Source: Chitinophaga rhizophila
Lineage (GTDB): Bacteria; Bacteroidota; Bacteroidia; Chitinophagales; Chitinophagaceae
Direction of reading: 5' to 3'
Assembly: GCF_019492185.1 (NCBI RefSeq)
Contig: NZ_JAICCF010000002.1
Coordinates: 1,302,001-1,366,000, forward strand
DNA length: 64,000 nt
Positions 9,576 through 18,529 of the stretch are shown here, one piece after another; position 1 is the stretch's first letter, and every line of letters begins with the position of its first letter. Under the pieces are notes generated by a model, which had not been told where the DNA came from, searched no databases, and saw nothing but the letters and a program-made list of their open reading frames with translations. The position numbers and the translations under genes are program-made.

Positions 9576-9926
9576 ATGAACTACGAATTGATGGTGATCT
9601 TTACCCCTGTGCTGTCTGAGGAAGACTACAAAGCTGCTCAGAAAAAATTCGCCGATCTGATTAAAGATAATGGCGGAGAAGTAACGCACGAAAATCCCTG
9701 GGGATTAAGATCACTGGCGTACCCTATCCAGAAGAAAACCACGGGCATGTACCTGGTTCTGGAATATAGCGCGCCATCCGACCTCAATGAGAAGCTGAAA
9801 ATTCAGCTGAACCGTGATGAAAATGTACTGCGTCACATGATGACAGCATTGGACAAATATGCTGTTCAGTACAACAACCGTAAGAGAAATGGCGTAAACG
9901 CTGATTCTAAAACCGTAGAAGCTTAA
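9576..9926 (+). CDS. rpsF: 30S ribosomal protein S6
   Basis: S6 binds 16S rRNA as a heterodimer with S18 in the small-subunit platform. The N-terminal [11 protein letters not shown] and the central [18 protein letters not shown] region are characteristic. At 116 aa it is slightly long because of a polar C-terminal tail. It is the first gene of rpsF-rpsR-rplI, with rpsR starting 4 bp after its stop. The promoter at 9506-9536 drives the operon. Confidence 0.97.
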   Translation: MNYELMVIFTPVLSEEDYKAAQKKFADLIKDNGGEVTHENPWGLRSLAYPIQKKTTGMYLVLEYSAPSDLNEKLKIQLNRDENVLRHMMTALDKYAVQYNNRKRNGVNADSKTVEA

Positions 9927-9930
9927 AATT

Positions 9931-10197
9931 ATGGCAGTAAAACAAGAAATCAAGTATTTAACGGCCGTAAAGACTGAGAAGCGTGCAAAGAAATATTGCC
10001 GTTTCAAGAAGTTAGGCATTCGGTATGTGGATTACAAAGACGCTGAGTTCCTGAAGAAATTCCTGAACGATCAAGGTAAAATGTTACCTCGTCGTATTAC
10101 CGGTAACTCTCTGAAATTCCAGCGTAAAGTAGCGCAGGCGATTAAGAAAGCCCGTCAAATGGCTTTGTTACCTTACGTTACTGACCTTTTAAAATAA
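9931..10197 (+). CDS. rpsR: 30S ribosomal protein S18
   Basis: S18 partners S6 on 16S rRNA. The signature core is present: [27 protein letters not shown] followed by the basic helix [20 protein letters not shown]. The length of 88 aa is normal. It is tightly coupled to rpsF (4 bp) and followed after 61 bp by rplI in the usual S6-S18-L9 order. Confidence 0.97.
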   Translation: MAVKQEIKYLTAVKTEKRAKKYCRFKKLGIRYVDYKDAEFLKKFLNDQGKMLPRRITGNSLKFQRKVAQAIKKARQMALLPYVTDLLK

Positions 10198-10258
10198 ACA
10201 AACCACCTAGGTTTCCGGTGTGAGCCGGGTAATTAAAGGTCCTTAAAACTAATTAACA

Positions 10259-10705
10259 ATGCAAGTAATCTTAATACAAGACGTAGATAACCTGGGCCAG
10301 AAAAATGAGCTGGCTACCGTGAAAAACGGTTATGCCAGGAACTTTCTGATCCCGCAGAAATTTGCGGTAGAAGCTAGCCCTTCCAACCTGAAGCAACTCC
10401 AGGAGCGCCTGAAAGTGCAGAAAGTGAAAGAAGAGAAAATGTTGGCTGAAATCGCCAAAGTGGTGGAAGTGCTGAAGGCAGGTCCCGTTAAAATTGGCGC
10501 TAAAACCGGTACTTCCGGTAAGATTTTCGGTAGCGTAACTGGTGTGCAGATTGCACGTGCTATTAAAGAGCAGAAAGGTTACGAAATCGATCGTCGCCGC
10601 ATCCACATCCTGGATGATGTTAAAGAATTAGGCACTTACAAAGCGAAACTGGATTTCGGTAAAGGCAACGAAGCTGAACTGGAATTTGAAGTTGTAGCTG
10701 AATAA
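10259..10705 (+). CDS. rplI: 50S ribosomal protein L9
   Basis: L9 binds 23S rRNA near the L1 stalk and helps keep the reading frame. The N-terminal rRNA-binding domain (MQVILIQDVDNLGQK, NGYARNFLIPQ) is typical. The long charged connecting helix (about 45-75) and C-terminal domain with GKIFGSVT are complete at 148 aa. It is the last gene of the operon, followed by a strong terminator. Confidence 0.97.
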   Translation: MQVILIQDVDNLGQKNELATVKNGYARNFLIPQKFAVEASPSNLKQLQERLKVQKVKEEKMLAEIAKVVEVLKAGPVKIGAKTGTSGKIFGSVTGVQIARAIKEQKGYEIDRRRIHILDDVKELGTYKAKLDFGKGNEAELEFEVVAE

Positions 10706-10726
10706 GACTATATATTCTTCAAAAAG

Positions 10727-10763
10727 TCCCGTCTCATGTCAAAATGAGGCGGGATTTTTTTTT
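10727..10763 (+). terminator. Rho-independent terminator of the rpsF-rpsR-rplI operon
   Basis: Stem TCCCGTCTCAT (10727-10737) with ATGAGGCGGGA (10744-10754), one G-T pair, 6-nt loop, followed by nine T. The stem core resembles that of the htpG terminator. Confidence 0.9.
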
Positions 10764-10787
10764 GATGTTACTATATTTGTAATATCT

Positions 10788-11525
10788 ATGAAAACGTACA
10801 TATCTCTATTATTCGTAGCAGGCATACTCATTGCCTGCAATGATGCAACCGCCATAAGCGATACTACCCAGGATACTGCGCATATAGAAGAACCTGCGAC
10901 TACAGGTAAAGTGTCTGCCAATACAGATACCTTCAGCGTAGGCAATAAACAGTTTACCATACTACCGCTGGCTGCATCCTCTTTTAAGAAACAGGAAGCG
11001 CCTGAAAATGATACTACAGACGCTCAGGAGATTGCAGTTGACCGTAACCGCGTACGCCGCAACGGAGATACCCTGATATTCTCGCTTACGAACGGACAGC
11101 AAGCAAGGCTTGTGAATAACCGCGTAGATAATGGCGAGGACTATGCCCTTTACTTTTACTCCCGCTACGTACCTGAGATTCAGCAATACCTGGTGATGGG
11201 AAATTACTATGAGTCAAATGACTGTGTACTGGTCAATGCTGTAGATGGTACTATGACCCATGTTTGGGGCACACCTGTCGTATCTCCGGACCGGAAATAC
11301 ATTGTATGCGGCTCTGTAGACCTGTTTGCCAATTTCAATAACAATGGCCTGCAGCTGTTTTCTTATAGCAACAATAAACTAACTGCTGTAGGAGATGTGA
11401 CATTTGACAAATGGGGTCCTGGTCAGATGAAATGGCTGAATAACAATACGATAGAAGCTGAGTACATTACACTGGACAAGAACTCCAGCGAGGTTATCAG
11501 GCCGGTTAAACTGTTAATGCGATAA
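10788..11525 (+). CDS. Lipoprotein of unknown function
   Basis: I do not recognise the family. The 245-aa protein starts with a lipoprotein signal whose lipobox LIAC places the lipidated Cys at residue 17, followed by a Thr/Asp-rich linker (about 20-45). The rest looks like beta-strand repeats with alternating polar residues (for example LVNRVDNGED-type turns and GNYYESNDCVLVNAVDG) and may form a propeller-like fold. A TATATTTG -7-like element lies only 9 bp before the ATG, without a matching -33 element. It converges on the hydrolase gene, 20 bp apart. Confidence 0.7.
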   Translation: MKTYISLLFVAGILIACNDATAISDTTQDTAHIEEPATTGKVSANTDTFSVGNKQFTILPLAASSFKKQEAPENDTTDAQEIAVDRNRVRRNGDTLIFSLTNGQQARLVNNRVDNGEDYALYFYSRYVPEIQQYLVMGNYYESNDCVLVNAVDGTMTHVWGTPVVSPDRKYIVCGSVDLFANFNNNGLQLFSYSNNKLTAVGDVTFDKWGPGQMKWLNNNTIEAEYITLDKNSSEVIRPVKLLMR

Positions 11526-11545
11526 CCTGCATAACAGCAGCTCCT

Positions 11546-12502
11546 TTACTTCGTATACTTTGCTATAAACTTAAACATCTTCTCTGCGGCATCATTGATC
11601 TTATCAGCTGATATGACATGGCCGCCTTTGAAGGTATATAACTCGTGAATAACGCCATGTTTCTTCAGGGCGCTGTCCATCGCAACCGCCTGTGAATAAC
11701 GTGCGAGGGTATCTTCTGTACCGTGAATCAGCATGACAGGCGGTGTATTTCCAGCTACATAGAACAGCGGGCTGGAAGACCGATATAATGCCGGCAGCTG
11801 GTCTGGCGTACCACCCAGTACTGCTATTGAGAGCTGGGGTACACCGGCACTTCCATCCTCATAAAAGCGCTTCATATCATATACGCCCAGCAGGCAGACA
11901 GCCGCTTTTATATATCCATCACTATTATGTTTACAAGCCTGCAGGGCAGCCAGATGAGCACCTGCACTGTTACCTATCAGGCCTGCAGCACGTGAGATAT
12001 GAAAGGAGTCGGCTTTTCTCCATAGAAATTCCATTGCCCTGTTAATATCTTCTTCAGCGGCCGGAAATGTATGTTTGCTACCCTGTACCAGGCGGTAGTT
12101 CAAATTGACATAAGCATACTTGGCATCCCGGTTTTTCATGTTATCTATATGCGGCGTAAAGTCTCTTTTATCACTGCCCATCCATCCCCCACCATGAATA
12201 AATACCATCATACGGGTAGTGGCAGCAGACCGTCCGGCAGGCAGGTAAATATCCATCACCTGCTGCGGATCATCTCCGTAGTGCTCATTCAGTAATTCCA
12301 TTGCAGGTAAAGGTTGGGGGGGATCGCCGGGAAGGTGCCCTGTGGTGTCGGGCATGGGGATACTGGTGGTACTATCATGGGTGGCGTTCCTGCCAGTGTA
12401 GCCGGCTTTGGTACAGGCAGATGCCATCCCTAAGAAAAAGAAGCAGAATAAAAGCCACACGAGACAGTGCAGACAACGTGTAGTAGCAGGTGAAACGGGC
12501 AT
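11546..12502 (-). CDS. Alpha/beta-hydrolase lipoprotein (BD-FAE / hormone-sensitive-lipase-like esterase)
   Basis: Probably a surface or periplasmic carboxylesterase. The N-terminus has a hydrophobic segment ending in a lipobox at Cys30 (ASAC). The oxyanion motif HGGGW (103-107) and the nucleophile elbow GNSAGAH with Ser179 define the HGGG group. Asp264 (HGTEDT) and His295 (KGGHV) complete the triad. At 318 aa it is ordinary for the family. The substrate is unknown; relatives include acetyl-xylan and feruloyl esterases. It is unrelated by motif to the esterase at 3107-3904, which has GLSMGG instead. Confidence 0.82.
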   Translation of the reverse strand: MPVSPATTRCLHCLVWLLFCFFFLGMASACTKAGYTGRNATHDSTTSIPMPDTTGHLPGDPPQPLPAMELLNEHYGDDPQQVMDIYLPAGRSAATTRMMVFIHGGGWMGSDKRDFTPHIDNMKNRDAKYAYVNLNYRLVQGSKHTFPAAEEDINRAMEFLWRKADSFHISRAAGLIGNSAGAHLAALQACKHNSDGYIKAAVCLLGVYDMKRFYEDGSAGVPQLSIAVLGGTPDQLPALYRSSSPLFYVAGNTPPVMLIHGTEDTLARYSQAVAMDSALKKHGVIHELYTFKGGHVISADKINDAAEKMFKFIAKYTK

Positions 12503-12590
12503 ATACTTCCGGGATTATGATAAGATGTACGTAATTAATGCCAGGGGGGATGCGGTAAATATCTTACCTTAATAAGCACAATCCACACAC

Positions 12591-12983
12591 ATGAAAAATA
12601 TCCTACTGTACACATTGTTAATATGCGCCGGAGTGGTTGTTACACCCACCATAAGCCATGCACAATTCAAGCAGGCTCCACTTTCAAATATAGAGGGCAA
12701 TGCAAATGCTATTACCAGCAAACTTAAAAATGCGTTATCGCTGACGGAGGCGCAGCAACCTAAAATACTGGACGCGGTGACTAATTTCCTGCAGCAGCGG
12801 TCAACTATACTGCCGTTGATCGATAGTAACCCGAAGGTGTATGCAACGAAGTTAAAGGGGTATAATACGGGCTTTCAGCGAAAATTGAAGCATACCCTTA
12901 CGCCGGAACAATTCACTGGCTTCCTGGAGCTGAAACCAGTGAATGATGACAGAACCAATGTACTGTCGCAGTTGTTTTATTAG
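12591..12983 (+). CDS. Small exported protein of unknown function
   Basis: 130 aa with a signal peptide ending ISHAQ (residue 25). The mature part is alpha-helical and polar, with SLTEAQQPKIL and HTLTPEQFTGFLEL segments that recall small Spy/CpxP-like periplasmic proteins found in Bacteroidota, where LT-x-EQ motifs recur. That link is a guess. The stop lies 2 bp from the stop of the convergent dipeptidase gene. Confidence 0.65.
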   Translation: MKNILLYTLLICAGVVVTPTISHAQFKQAPLSNIEGNANAITSKLKNALSLTEAQQPKILDAVTNFLQQRSTILPLIDSNPKVYATKLKGYNTGFQRKLKHTLTPEQFTGFLELKPVNDDRTNVLSQLFY

Positions 12984-12985
12984 CT

Positions 12986-14056
12986 TCAGCTCCAGGCTTT
13001 ACGCAGGAACCTTAACCAGTTCCCGTGCATAATATTGTCAATATCTTCAGCAGTATATCCACGTTTGGCAAACAATGCAGGGATCTTTTGCAGATCGGCA
13101 ATTGTTTCAAGATCATAAGGACATTGCTCTTTACCGAAAGCACCATCCAGGTCAGAGCCGATACCTACATGGCGTGCATTACCTGCCAGCTGGCAGATAT
13201 GGTCCATGTGATCTACCAGAACGTCCAGCGAAGCGCCCATTGGCTCAGGCTGGGAAACGCCTCTTACCCATCCCGGCACCATCATCCAGGCATCCATTGC
13301 GCCACCTATAACAGCGCCGCGGCTGATCAGTTCTTTCAGTTGTTCATCAGAGAACTGCCGGTTATGGTTGACCAGGGCACGTACATTATTGTGACTGGCC
13401 CATACAGGTCCGTGGAAGTGATCCATAGCCTCCCAGAAGCTGTCATCACACAGGTGAGTAGCATCGAGAATGATATTCAGCCTTTCCATTTCCCTGAGCA
13501 GCGCTTGTCCTTTTTCTCCCATGAAGCCTGTTGCATCAGTGCCCTGAGCATAACGCCCCGGGCCATAGTGAGCGGGACCTATGGCGCGCAGCCCATTATC
13601 ATAGGCACGTTGCAGGTACCCGAGGTCAACGATAGAGTCAGCGCCTTCAAGACTTAGTATATAGCCAATAGGCTTGCCGGTGTTTGGCGTGCCGTCATTC
13701 CACAAAGCGAGGTGTTGCTCAAGTGCAGCCAGGTTGGTAATCCGGGTCATTTCCCCGGCATCTTCCATAGCATTGTACCAGGCCAGCTGCCCCTGGGTCT
13801 GGGCCCATGCCTGTTCAGGCGAGAACCAGCCTGGCAGGGGATTGTCAGGCGCTACAAATCTTGCGATCTGCGTAGCGACTACCAGACCGATATTGCCTTC
13901 CCTGAGCTGCGGGAAAGATACCACGCCTTTAGCACGGTCAGGTTTATCAGTCATTCCTTCTTCGCGCTTCCTGATGTCGTTAACCGGTAACCGCAGGTTC
14001 CTGTTCCATTCCATTGCATTCATGCTCAGGTCAAGATGCGCGTCTACAATAAACAT
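12986..14056 (-). CDS. Membrane dipeptidase (peptidase family M19, renal dipeptidase-like)
   Basis: A binuclear zinc hydrolase that cleaves dipeptides and in this family often accepts a D-residue at the C-terminal position. The first metal motif is DAHLD (His7, Asp9). Further expected residues are seen in EGADS, AHYGPGRYAQ, DATHLCDD, WASHNN and GIGSDLDG. The longer open frame from 14119 would overlap the previous gene by 43 bp and adds a low-quality N-terminus, so the ATG at 14056 (MFIVDAH) is chosen, giving 356 aa. There is no clear signal peptide from this start, so it is probably cytosolic. It is last in a four-gene run with permease, RidA and the PLP enzyme. Confidence 0.88.
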   Translation of the reverse strand: MFIVDAHLDLSMNAMEWNRNLRLPVNDIRKREEGMTDKPDRAKGVVSFPQLREGNIGLVVATQIARFVAPDNPLPGWFSPEQAWAQTQGQLAWYNAMEDAGEMTRITNLAALEQHLALWNDGTPNTGKPIGYILSLEGADSIVDLGYLQRAYDNGLRAIGPAHYGPGRYAQGTDATGFMGEKGQALLREMERLNIILDATHLCDDSFWEAMDHFHGPVWASHNNVRALVNHNRQFSDEQLKELISRGAVIGGAMDAWMMVPGWVRGVSQPEPMGASLDVLVDHMDHICQLAGNARHVGIGSDLDGAFGKEQCPYDLETIADLQKIPALFAKRGYTAEDIDNIMHGNWLRFLRKAWS

Positions 14057-14076
14057 GTGAGTATTATTTTGATAAG

Positions 14077-15186
14077 TTAGATCATGATCTTCCTGTCTCT
14101 GGCTACTACTTTCCACCATGCTACGCAGTTGTTGTTTTCAACAACGCCGGCACGTTCGTATAAGGCAACCGTCGGACAAATATGAGTAGGAATACCATAC
14201 AACACGGTACCTACGGGATAGGAGGCTGTGTCAGGTACTTTGACTACCAGGTGTTCTTCGCTGTGGCCCTGCGGTTCGGCGTCGGGTGCATTCAGGAAGT
14301 GGATACGTGGCTGTGGATTTTCAGAAGCGACGGACTTATGTCCCAGATCAACACAGACATGTTTCCCATCGATAACGGAGATCACCCTGGTAATGACAAC
14401 AGCGGCGAAGTCAAAGAGTTGTTCAGGGTGCTGTTCTTTATATCCCCAGTCCTGGAAGATAAACGTACCCGGGCTGCATTCTACACCAGCGTGTTCCGCA
14501 TAGATTTCGTATGTGGGCGTACCGCCAGCTACAATCAGCGGAGCTGGCGTGCCGGCATCTGCAATAGCGGCTGCCAGTGCCAACACCGGTGCAAAACCGG
14601 CGTTACATTTCTCCCTGCGCAATTCAAATGTTGTATCATGCAGATGGCCGTCATAGGCATGCAGACCAACAGCTTTGATGCCGGGTATCTGTTGAAGTTC
14701 CAGGTACAGGTCTCTGACATCGTCATACGGCCCAGGTTCAATACCCGTTCTGTTCATGCCTATGTTCAGGTCAAGGTAAACAGGAAGGGTACGTTGTGCA
14801 GCTGCGAATACAGCAGCAATCGTAATAGCGGAGGCGCTGTTATCGACCAGGCAGGCGTATTTCGTGTCGGGGTATTGCTCCACTACCTGTAATAACCGGT
14901 CTATCTTGGGTCCTACGGGCTGATAGGCAAGTAGGACATCGGCTGCCCCTGCCAGACCAAGCATCTCAGCTTCGGCAATGGTAGCGCACTTGAACTTGTT
15001 GATGCCTTCCGCCTGCAGGAGTTGCACAGCTTCTACCATCTTACTGGTCTTGATGTGCGGACGCAGGCGCTGCACGTCCCCTACCGTCTTTTTCAGCAGC
15101 AGGATATTCTCTCGCATCCGCTCCGGATAAACAAGGACAGCGGGCGTATCGATCGTATTGATATTATGAAGTTCGTACCAATGCAT
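14077..15186 (-). CDS. PLP-dependent D-serine dehydratase-like / D-threonine aldolase-family enzyme
   Basis: Fold-type III PLP enzyme with an alanine-racemase-like barrel. The cofactor lysine is Lys46 in RPHIKTSK (42-49). The barrel continues with DLNIGMNRTGI (139-149), LHAYDGH (175-181) and VAGGTPT (219-225), and the C-terminal metal site is THIC, His335 and Cys337. From knowledge of the family, eukaryotic-type zinc D-serine dehydratases use His-x-Cys there, whereas D-threonine aldolases use His-x-Asp. This favours D-serine dehydratase: D-serine to pyruvate and ammonia. The neighbouring RidA and DsdX-type permease agree. Length 369 aa. A 165-bp spacer separates it from the RidA gene. Confidence 0.82.
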   Translation of the reverse strand: MHWYELHNINTIDTPAVLVYPERMRENILLLKKTVGDVQRLRPHIKTSKMVEAVQLLQAEGINKFKCATIAEAEMLGLAGAADVLLAYQPVGPKIDRLLQVVEQYPDTKYACLVDNSASAITIAAVFAAAQRTLPVYLDLNIGMNRTGIEPGPYDDVRDLYLELQQIPGIKAVGLHAYDGHLHDTTFELRREKCNAGFAPVLALAAAIADAGTPAPLIVAGGTPTYEIYAEHAGVECSPGTFIFQDWGYKEQHPEQLFDFAAVVITRVISVIDGKHVCVDLGHKSVASENPQPRIHFLNAPDAEPQGHSEEHLVVKVPDTASYPVGTVLYGIPTHICPTVALYERAGVVENNNCVAWWKVVARDRKIMI

Positions 15187-15194
15187 GGGAAAAC

Positions 15195-15214
15195 AATTAG
15201 GAATTAGGAATTAA
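15195..15214. repeat. AATTAGG tandem repeat in the RidA/PLP-enzyme spacer
   Basis: AATTAGGAATTAGGAATTAA, three near-copies of a 7-bp unit. A matching run occurs at 60607-60627 upstream of purA. Confidence 0.75.
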
Positions 15215-15351
15215 GCGTTGTGAATTGATGAGCTACAATTTGTCAATACTAAGACGCATAGAATATGCCAGAATAACTATGGACAATTGTGCGCTTGCAT
15301 ATCATTGAACACGGTATTCCCAATTCCTTAGTGCTGCGTGCTGCTAACTGA

Positions 15352-15813
15352 TTAGTGCAGTTCAAAAAGCGCTTCTATCTCAACAGGAATGTTATCAGGC
15401 AAAGAGCCCATACCTACGGCGCTACGCACGCCTATGCCATTTTCTTCTCCCCATACCTTCGCAAACAGTTCGCTGGCCCCGTTGATAATATAAGGGTGAC
15501 GGCCAAAGTCAGGCGTACAGTTCACCATACCCAGCACTTTGATAACGCGTTTCACCTTATCCAGGCTGCCCAGGTTGGTAACGATGGTTGATAGCATGGT
15601 TAGGCCTACCTGTCTTGCAGCTAATTTACCCTGCTCGATATCAAACGATTCACCGATACGGCCAATGATCAGACTTTTATCATCCTGAACAGGACCATGA
15701 CCTGAGAGGTAGAGGTATTTGCCATCAATAAGATATGGCTTGTAAACGCCCAGAGGAGCTGGTGCGGGAGGTAATGACAATCCTAATGCGTTAAAATTCT
15801 CCGTTGGTGTCAT
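15352..15813 (-). CDS. RidA family enamine/imine deaminase (YjgF/YER057c/UK114)
   Basis: RidA proteins hydrolyse reactive 2-aminoacrylate and similar enamines released by PLP-dependent serine/threonine dehydratases. The 153-aa protein has the fold markers LPLPP-like N-terminal strand, LYLSGHGPVQDD (about 53-64), ARQVGLTML, and the C-terminal SAVGMGSLPDNIPVEIEALFEL. The usual active Arg near the C-terminal third is replaced or shifted: GVRSAVGM is seen where many RidA have RxxV. It is one of the longer RidA-like subgroup. It lies between the permease and the PLP enzyme, which suggests it detoxifies that enzyme's enamine product. Confidence 0.85.
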   Translation of the reverse strand: MTPTENFNALGLSLPPAPAPLGVYKPYLIDGKYLYLSGHGPVQDDKSLIIGRIGESFDIEQGKLAARQVGLTMLSTIVTNLGSLDKVKRVIKVLGMVNCTPDFGRHPYIINGASELFAKVWGEENGIGVRSAVGMGSLPDNIPVEIEALFELH

Positions 15814-15833
15814 AGAACACTGTTTTACTTAGA

Positions 15834-17171
15834 TTAGATAAAAAGGTTTAATATCAGGCATCCTACCAGACCTGCGACAGACACGATTGTCTCCATCACG
15901 GTCCAGGTTCTGAAGGTATCTTTCACAGACAAATTGAAGTATTCTTTAAACATCCAGAATCCGCCGTCGTTTACATGAGAGAACATGAGGCTGCCTGCGC
16001 CGGTGGCCAGCACCATCAGGCTGGGGTGTACGCTGGTACCTACTACCAGGGGCGCAACGATACCAGCGGTGGTGAGTCCGGCGACAGTAGCCGAGCCGAC
16101 GCTGACCCGTATCAAGGCTGAAATACTCCAGGCTAATACCAGTGGATTCATATGCATGCCCTGGAGGCTGTTAGTGATGATCTCACTTACCTTGCTGTCA
16201 AGCAGCATCTGTGTCAATGCACCGGAACCACCTATAATAAGTATAATAACTGATACGTCGCGGATGGCGTCTTCCATTATACCCATGACTTTTCTGACAG
16301 GCATGCCGCGGCGTAGGCCGAGCAGGTATGCGCCATTCAGTACAGCTAAGAGCATGACGATAACCGGGTCGCCGAGCCAGGTAGCGATTTCCCATAGGCC
16401 GGTATCGGGTTGTGCCTGCAGTTTGAACAGAGAAGTACCCGCCAGCAGCAATACTGGCAGCAGGGCCGCCACAATACTGGTACTGAGAGACGGAAGCTGA
16501 TCTTCCGGCATGGGAGCGACGGTGAACAATTGCGCCGGTTCCTGGGTATATTTTTTAAGGAAACGACTGAATACCGGGCCTGCGAGAATAATGGCCGGAA
16601 TGGCCACTATAAGCCCGTAAATCAGCGTTAATCCCATATTTGCATGGAAGGTACCCACCAACGCAGTAGGCGAAGGATGGGGTGGTAAATAGCCGTGCGT
16701 AACTGATAATGATGCCAGCATAGGAATACCCAGATATACTGCCGGCAGTTTGGTGCGGGCAGCAACGGTAAATATGAGTGGCACCATTAATACAAACCCG
16801 ATGTTGTAGAACAGGGGGATACCGACGATAAAGCCGGTGAGCATCAGGGACCACTGGACATACTTCCTGCCAAATACCTGCATTAATCCGTTTGCGATAC
16901 GTTGTGCTGCACCGCTTTCAGCAACCAGCTTACCGAGCATGCTGCCAAACACGATGATGATAACGAGCGACCCGAGGGTTTTACCAATACCGGTTTGTAT
17001 GGACTGGGTGATCTCACCGATAGACATCCGTTCTTCGGGCATCCTGACCATATTGAGGGCCAGTCCCATGAAGAGGCATACAACGAGGAATGCAATAAAT
17101 GTATTTAACCGGAAATAGGCTACCAGCAGAACCAGTAGCAGGATGGAAACAAATACTACTAATAAAGCCAT
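15834..17171 (-). CDS. GntP-family proton symporter (DsdX-like permease)
   Basis: Inner-membrane transporter of 445 aa with about 12-14 hydrophobic segments. Typical GntP features are the central HGYLPPHPSPTALVG motif (after residue 150), LFYNIGFVLMVPL, and the C-terminal VSVGSATVAGLTTAGI and MFSHVNDGGFWMFKEYFNL. Family members carry gluconate or, in the DsdX branch, D-serine. Adjacent genes for RidA and a D-serine-dehydratase-like enzyme favour a D-hydroxy amino acid over gluconate; no gluconate kinase or dehydratase gene is nearby. The ABC permease gene ends 31 bp upstream. Confidence 0.88.
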   Translation of the reverse strand: MALLVVFVSILLLVLLVAYFRLNTFIAFLVVCLFMGLALNMVRMPEERMSIGEITQSIQTGIGKTLGSLVIIIVFGSMLGKLVAESGAAQRIANGLMQVFGRKYVQWSLMLTGFIVGIPLFYNIGFVLMVPLIFTVAARTKLPAVYLGIPMLASLSVTHGYLPPHPSPTALVGTFHANMGLTLIYGLIVAIPAIILAGPVFSRFLKKYTQEPAQLFTVAPMPEDQLPSLSTSIVAALLPVLLLAGTSLFKLQAQPDTGLWEIATWLGDPVIVMLLAVLNGAYLLGLRRGMPVRKVMGIMEDAIRDVSVIILIIGGSGALTQMLLDSKVSEIITNSLQGMHMNPLVLAWSISALIRVSVGSATVAGLTTAGIVAPLVVGTSVHPSLMVLATGAGSLMFSHVNDGGFWMFKEYFNLSVKDTFRTWTVMETIVSVAGLVGCLILNLFI

Positions 17172-17202
17172 GGAATTATGGATGTTGGCGCAAGCCTGTT
17201 AA

Positions 17203-18474
17203 TTATTCGTAACGCAATGCGACTATCGGGTCCAGACGTGACGCCTTAATGGCCGGATAGATACCTGATATTAGCCCTACAGCTGCACAGATAAATATCC
17301 CAGTCGTAATCCATAACCACGGAATAATGAAACTTGATCCTGTTAACAATGAAACCAGGTTACCTACCAGCATGCCGAGTATCACACCCAGTATGCCGCC
17401 CAGTAAGCTGATAATTATAGACTCATAAACAAATTGCTGCCTGATGACCTTACTGGTTGCACCCAGGGCTTTAGTTACACCAATTTCGCGTGTGCGCTCA
17501 GCTACCGATACCAGCATGATATTGGTCAGGCCGATAGCAGAACCAAAGAGTGTGATAGCGCCAATCAGCACTGCTGCAAACACGACATAGCTGAGCGTAC
17601 CGAACAACATCTCGGCAATACTGTCGCTTTTATTGATGTAGAAATTCTCTTCTTCATCCAGTGACAGGTGACGGATGATCCTGAAAAGGCCCGTAGCCTC
17701 TCCGATGGCAGCCTCCATTTTTGTAATATCCTTTACAGATATACCGAGGTTGTAAGAGGCATTCGGACGGTCAAATATTCTGCGTGTATTATTCACCGTA
17801 GTAATAACCACATTATCTGCACTCATGAACCCACTGTTGCCTTTAGGGGCCATCACGCCTACCACACGATAGCGTACATTACCTACCCGGATAGAGCTAT
17901 TGATAATACCCTTCAGGTTATCGCCAAACAATTTCTTTGCGACGTCCATTCCCAGCAGTGCCACGTTCCTGCCAGATTCCACATCCAGCTGGTTGAGGTT
18001 ACGGCCTTCCCTCAAGGTATAATTAGACAGCTGCAGATAACTTTCATCCCCGCCAATGACACGGACGTTAGGATTCGTCTTCTTGTCATTCTTGTATACA
18101 GTTGCGTTACCGGTAGCATTTGTTGATACACTTACAGTAGCTGGAAAGGCATACCGGCGTTTAAACTCAATTGCCTGGCTATAGGTAATGGGAATATTGC
18201 TATTAGATGTTTTCACCTTCGTTTTCCTGTTGCCTTTGGTAGCGCCACCGCCGCTGCCGATACGTATTTTCAGCGCACGGCTCTGGATATTGAAGCTGTT
18301 AGCTCCCATATTGGCAAAGCTGCTGTAAATACTGCTCTTCATGCTGTCAATAGCGGTAAAGATGCCAACAAGGGCCATTATACCAAAGCCGATGATAGCA
18401 ATAGTAAGCCCTGCGCGCAAACGGTTGCCGCTAACAGAGCGAAAGGCGAGGGAAAAAGTGTCACGGAACTGCAT
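17203..18474 (-). CDS. MacB/FtsX-type ABC transporter permease
   Basis: 423-aa inner-membrane protein with the MacB arrangement: an N-terminal membrane helix (about 20-42), a large periplasmic MacB_PCD domain (about 45-280) and a C-terminal FtsX domain with three helices, ending in [19 protein letters not shown], the hallmark of this family. Such permeases drive export or lipoprotein and mechanical coupling with a separate ATPase. No ATPase gene adjoins it here. It precedes the permease-RidA cassette by 31 bp and could be co-transcribed, though a functional link is not evident. Confidence 0.88.
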   Translation of the reverse strand: MQFRDTFSLAFRSVSGNRLRAGLTIAIIGFGIMALVGIFTAIDSMKSSIYSSFANMGANSFNIQSRALKIRIGSGGGATKGNRKTKVKTSNSNIPITYSQAIEFKRRYAFPATVSVSTNATGNATVYKNDKKTNPNVRVIGGDESYLQLSNYTLREGRNLNQLDVESGRNVALLGMDVAKKLFGDNLKGIINSSIRVGNVRYRVVGVMAPKGNSGFMSADNVVITTVNNTRRIFDRPNASYNLGISVKDITKMEAAIGEATGLFRIIRHLSLDEEENFYINKSDSIAEMLFGTLSYVVFAAVLIGAITLFGSAIGLTNIMLVSVAERTREIGVTKALGATSKVIRQQFVYESIIISLLGGILGVILGMLVGNLVSLLTGSSFIIPWLWITTGIFICAAVGLISGIYPAIKASRLDPIVALRYE

Positions 18475-18529
18475 GATTTAAAGTTAATAAAAAGTTTTTT
18501 TCCGCTACTTTTATTATATAAATGGCCTG

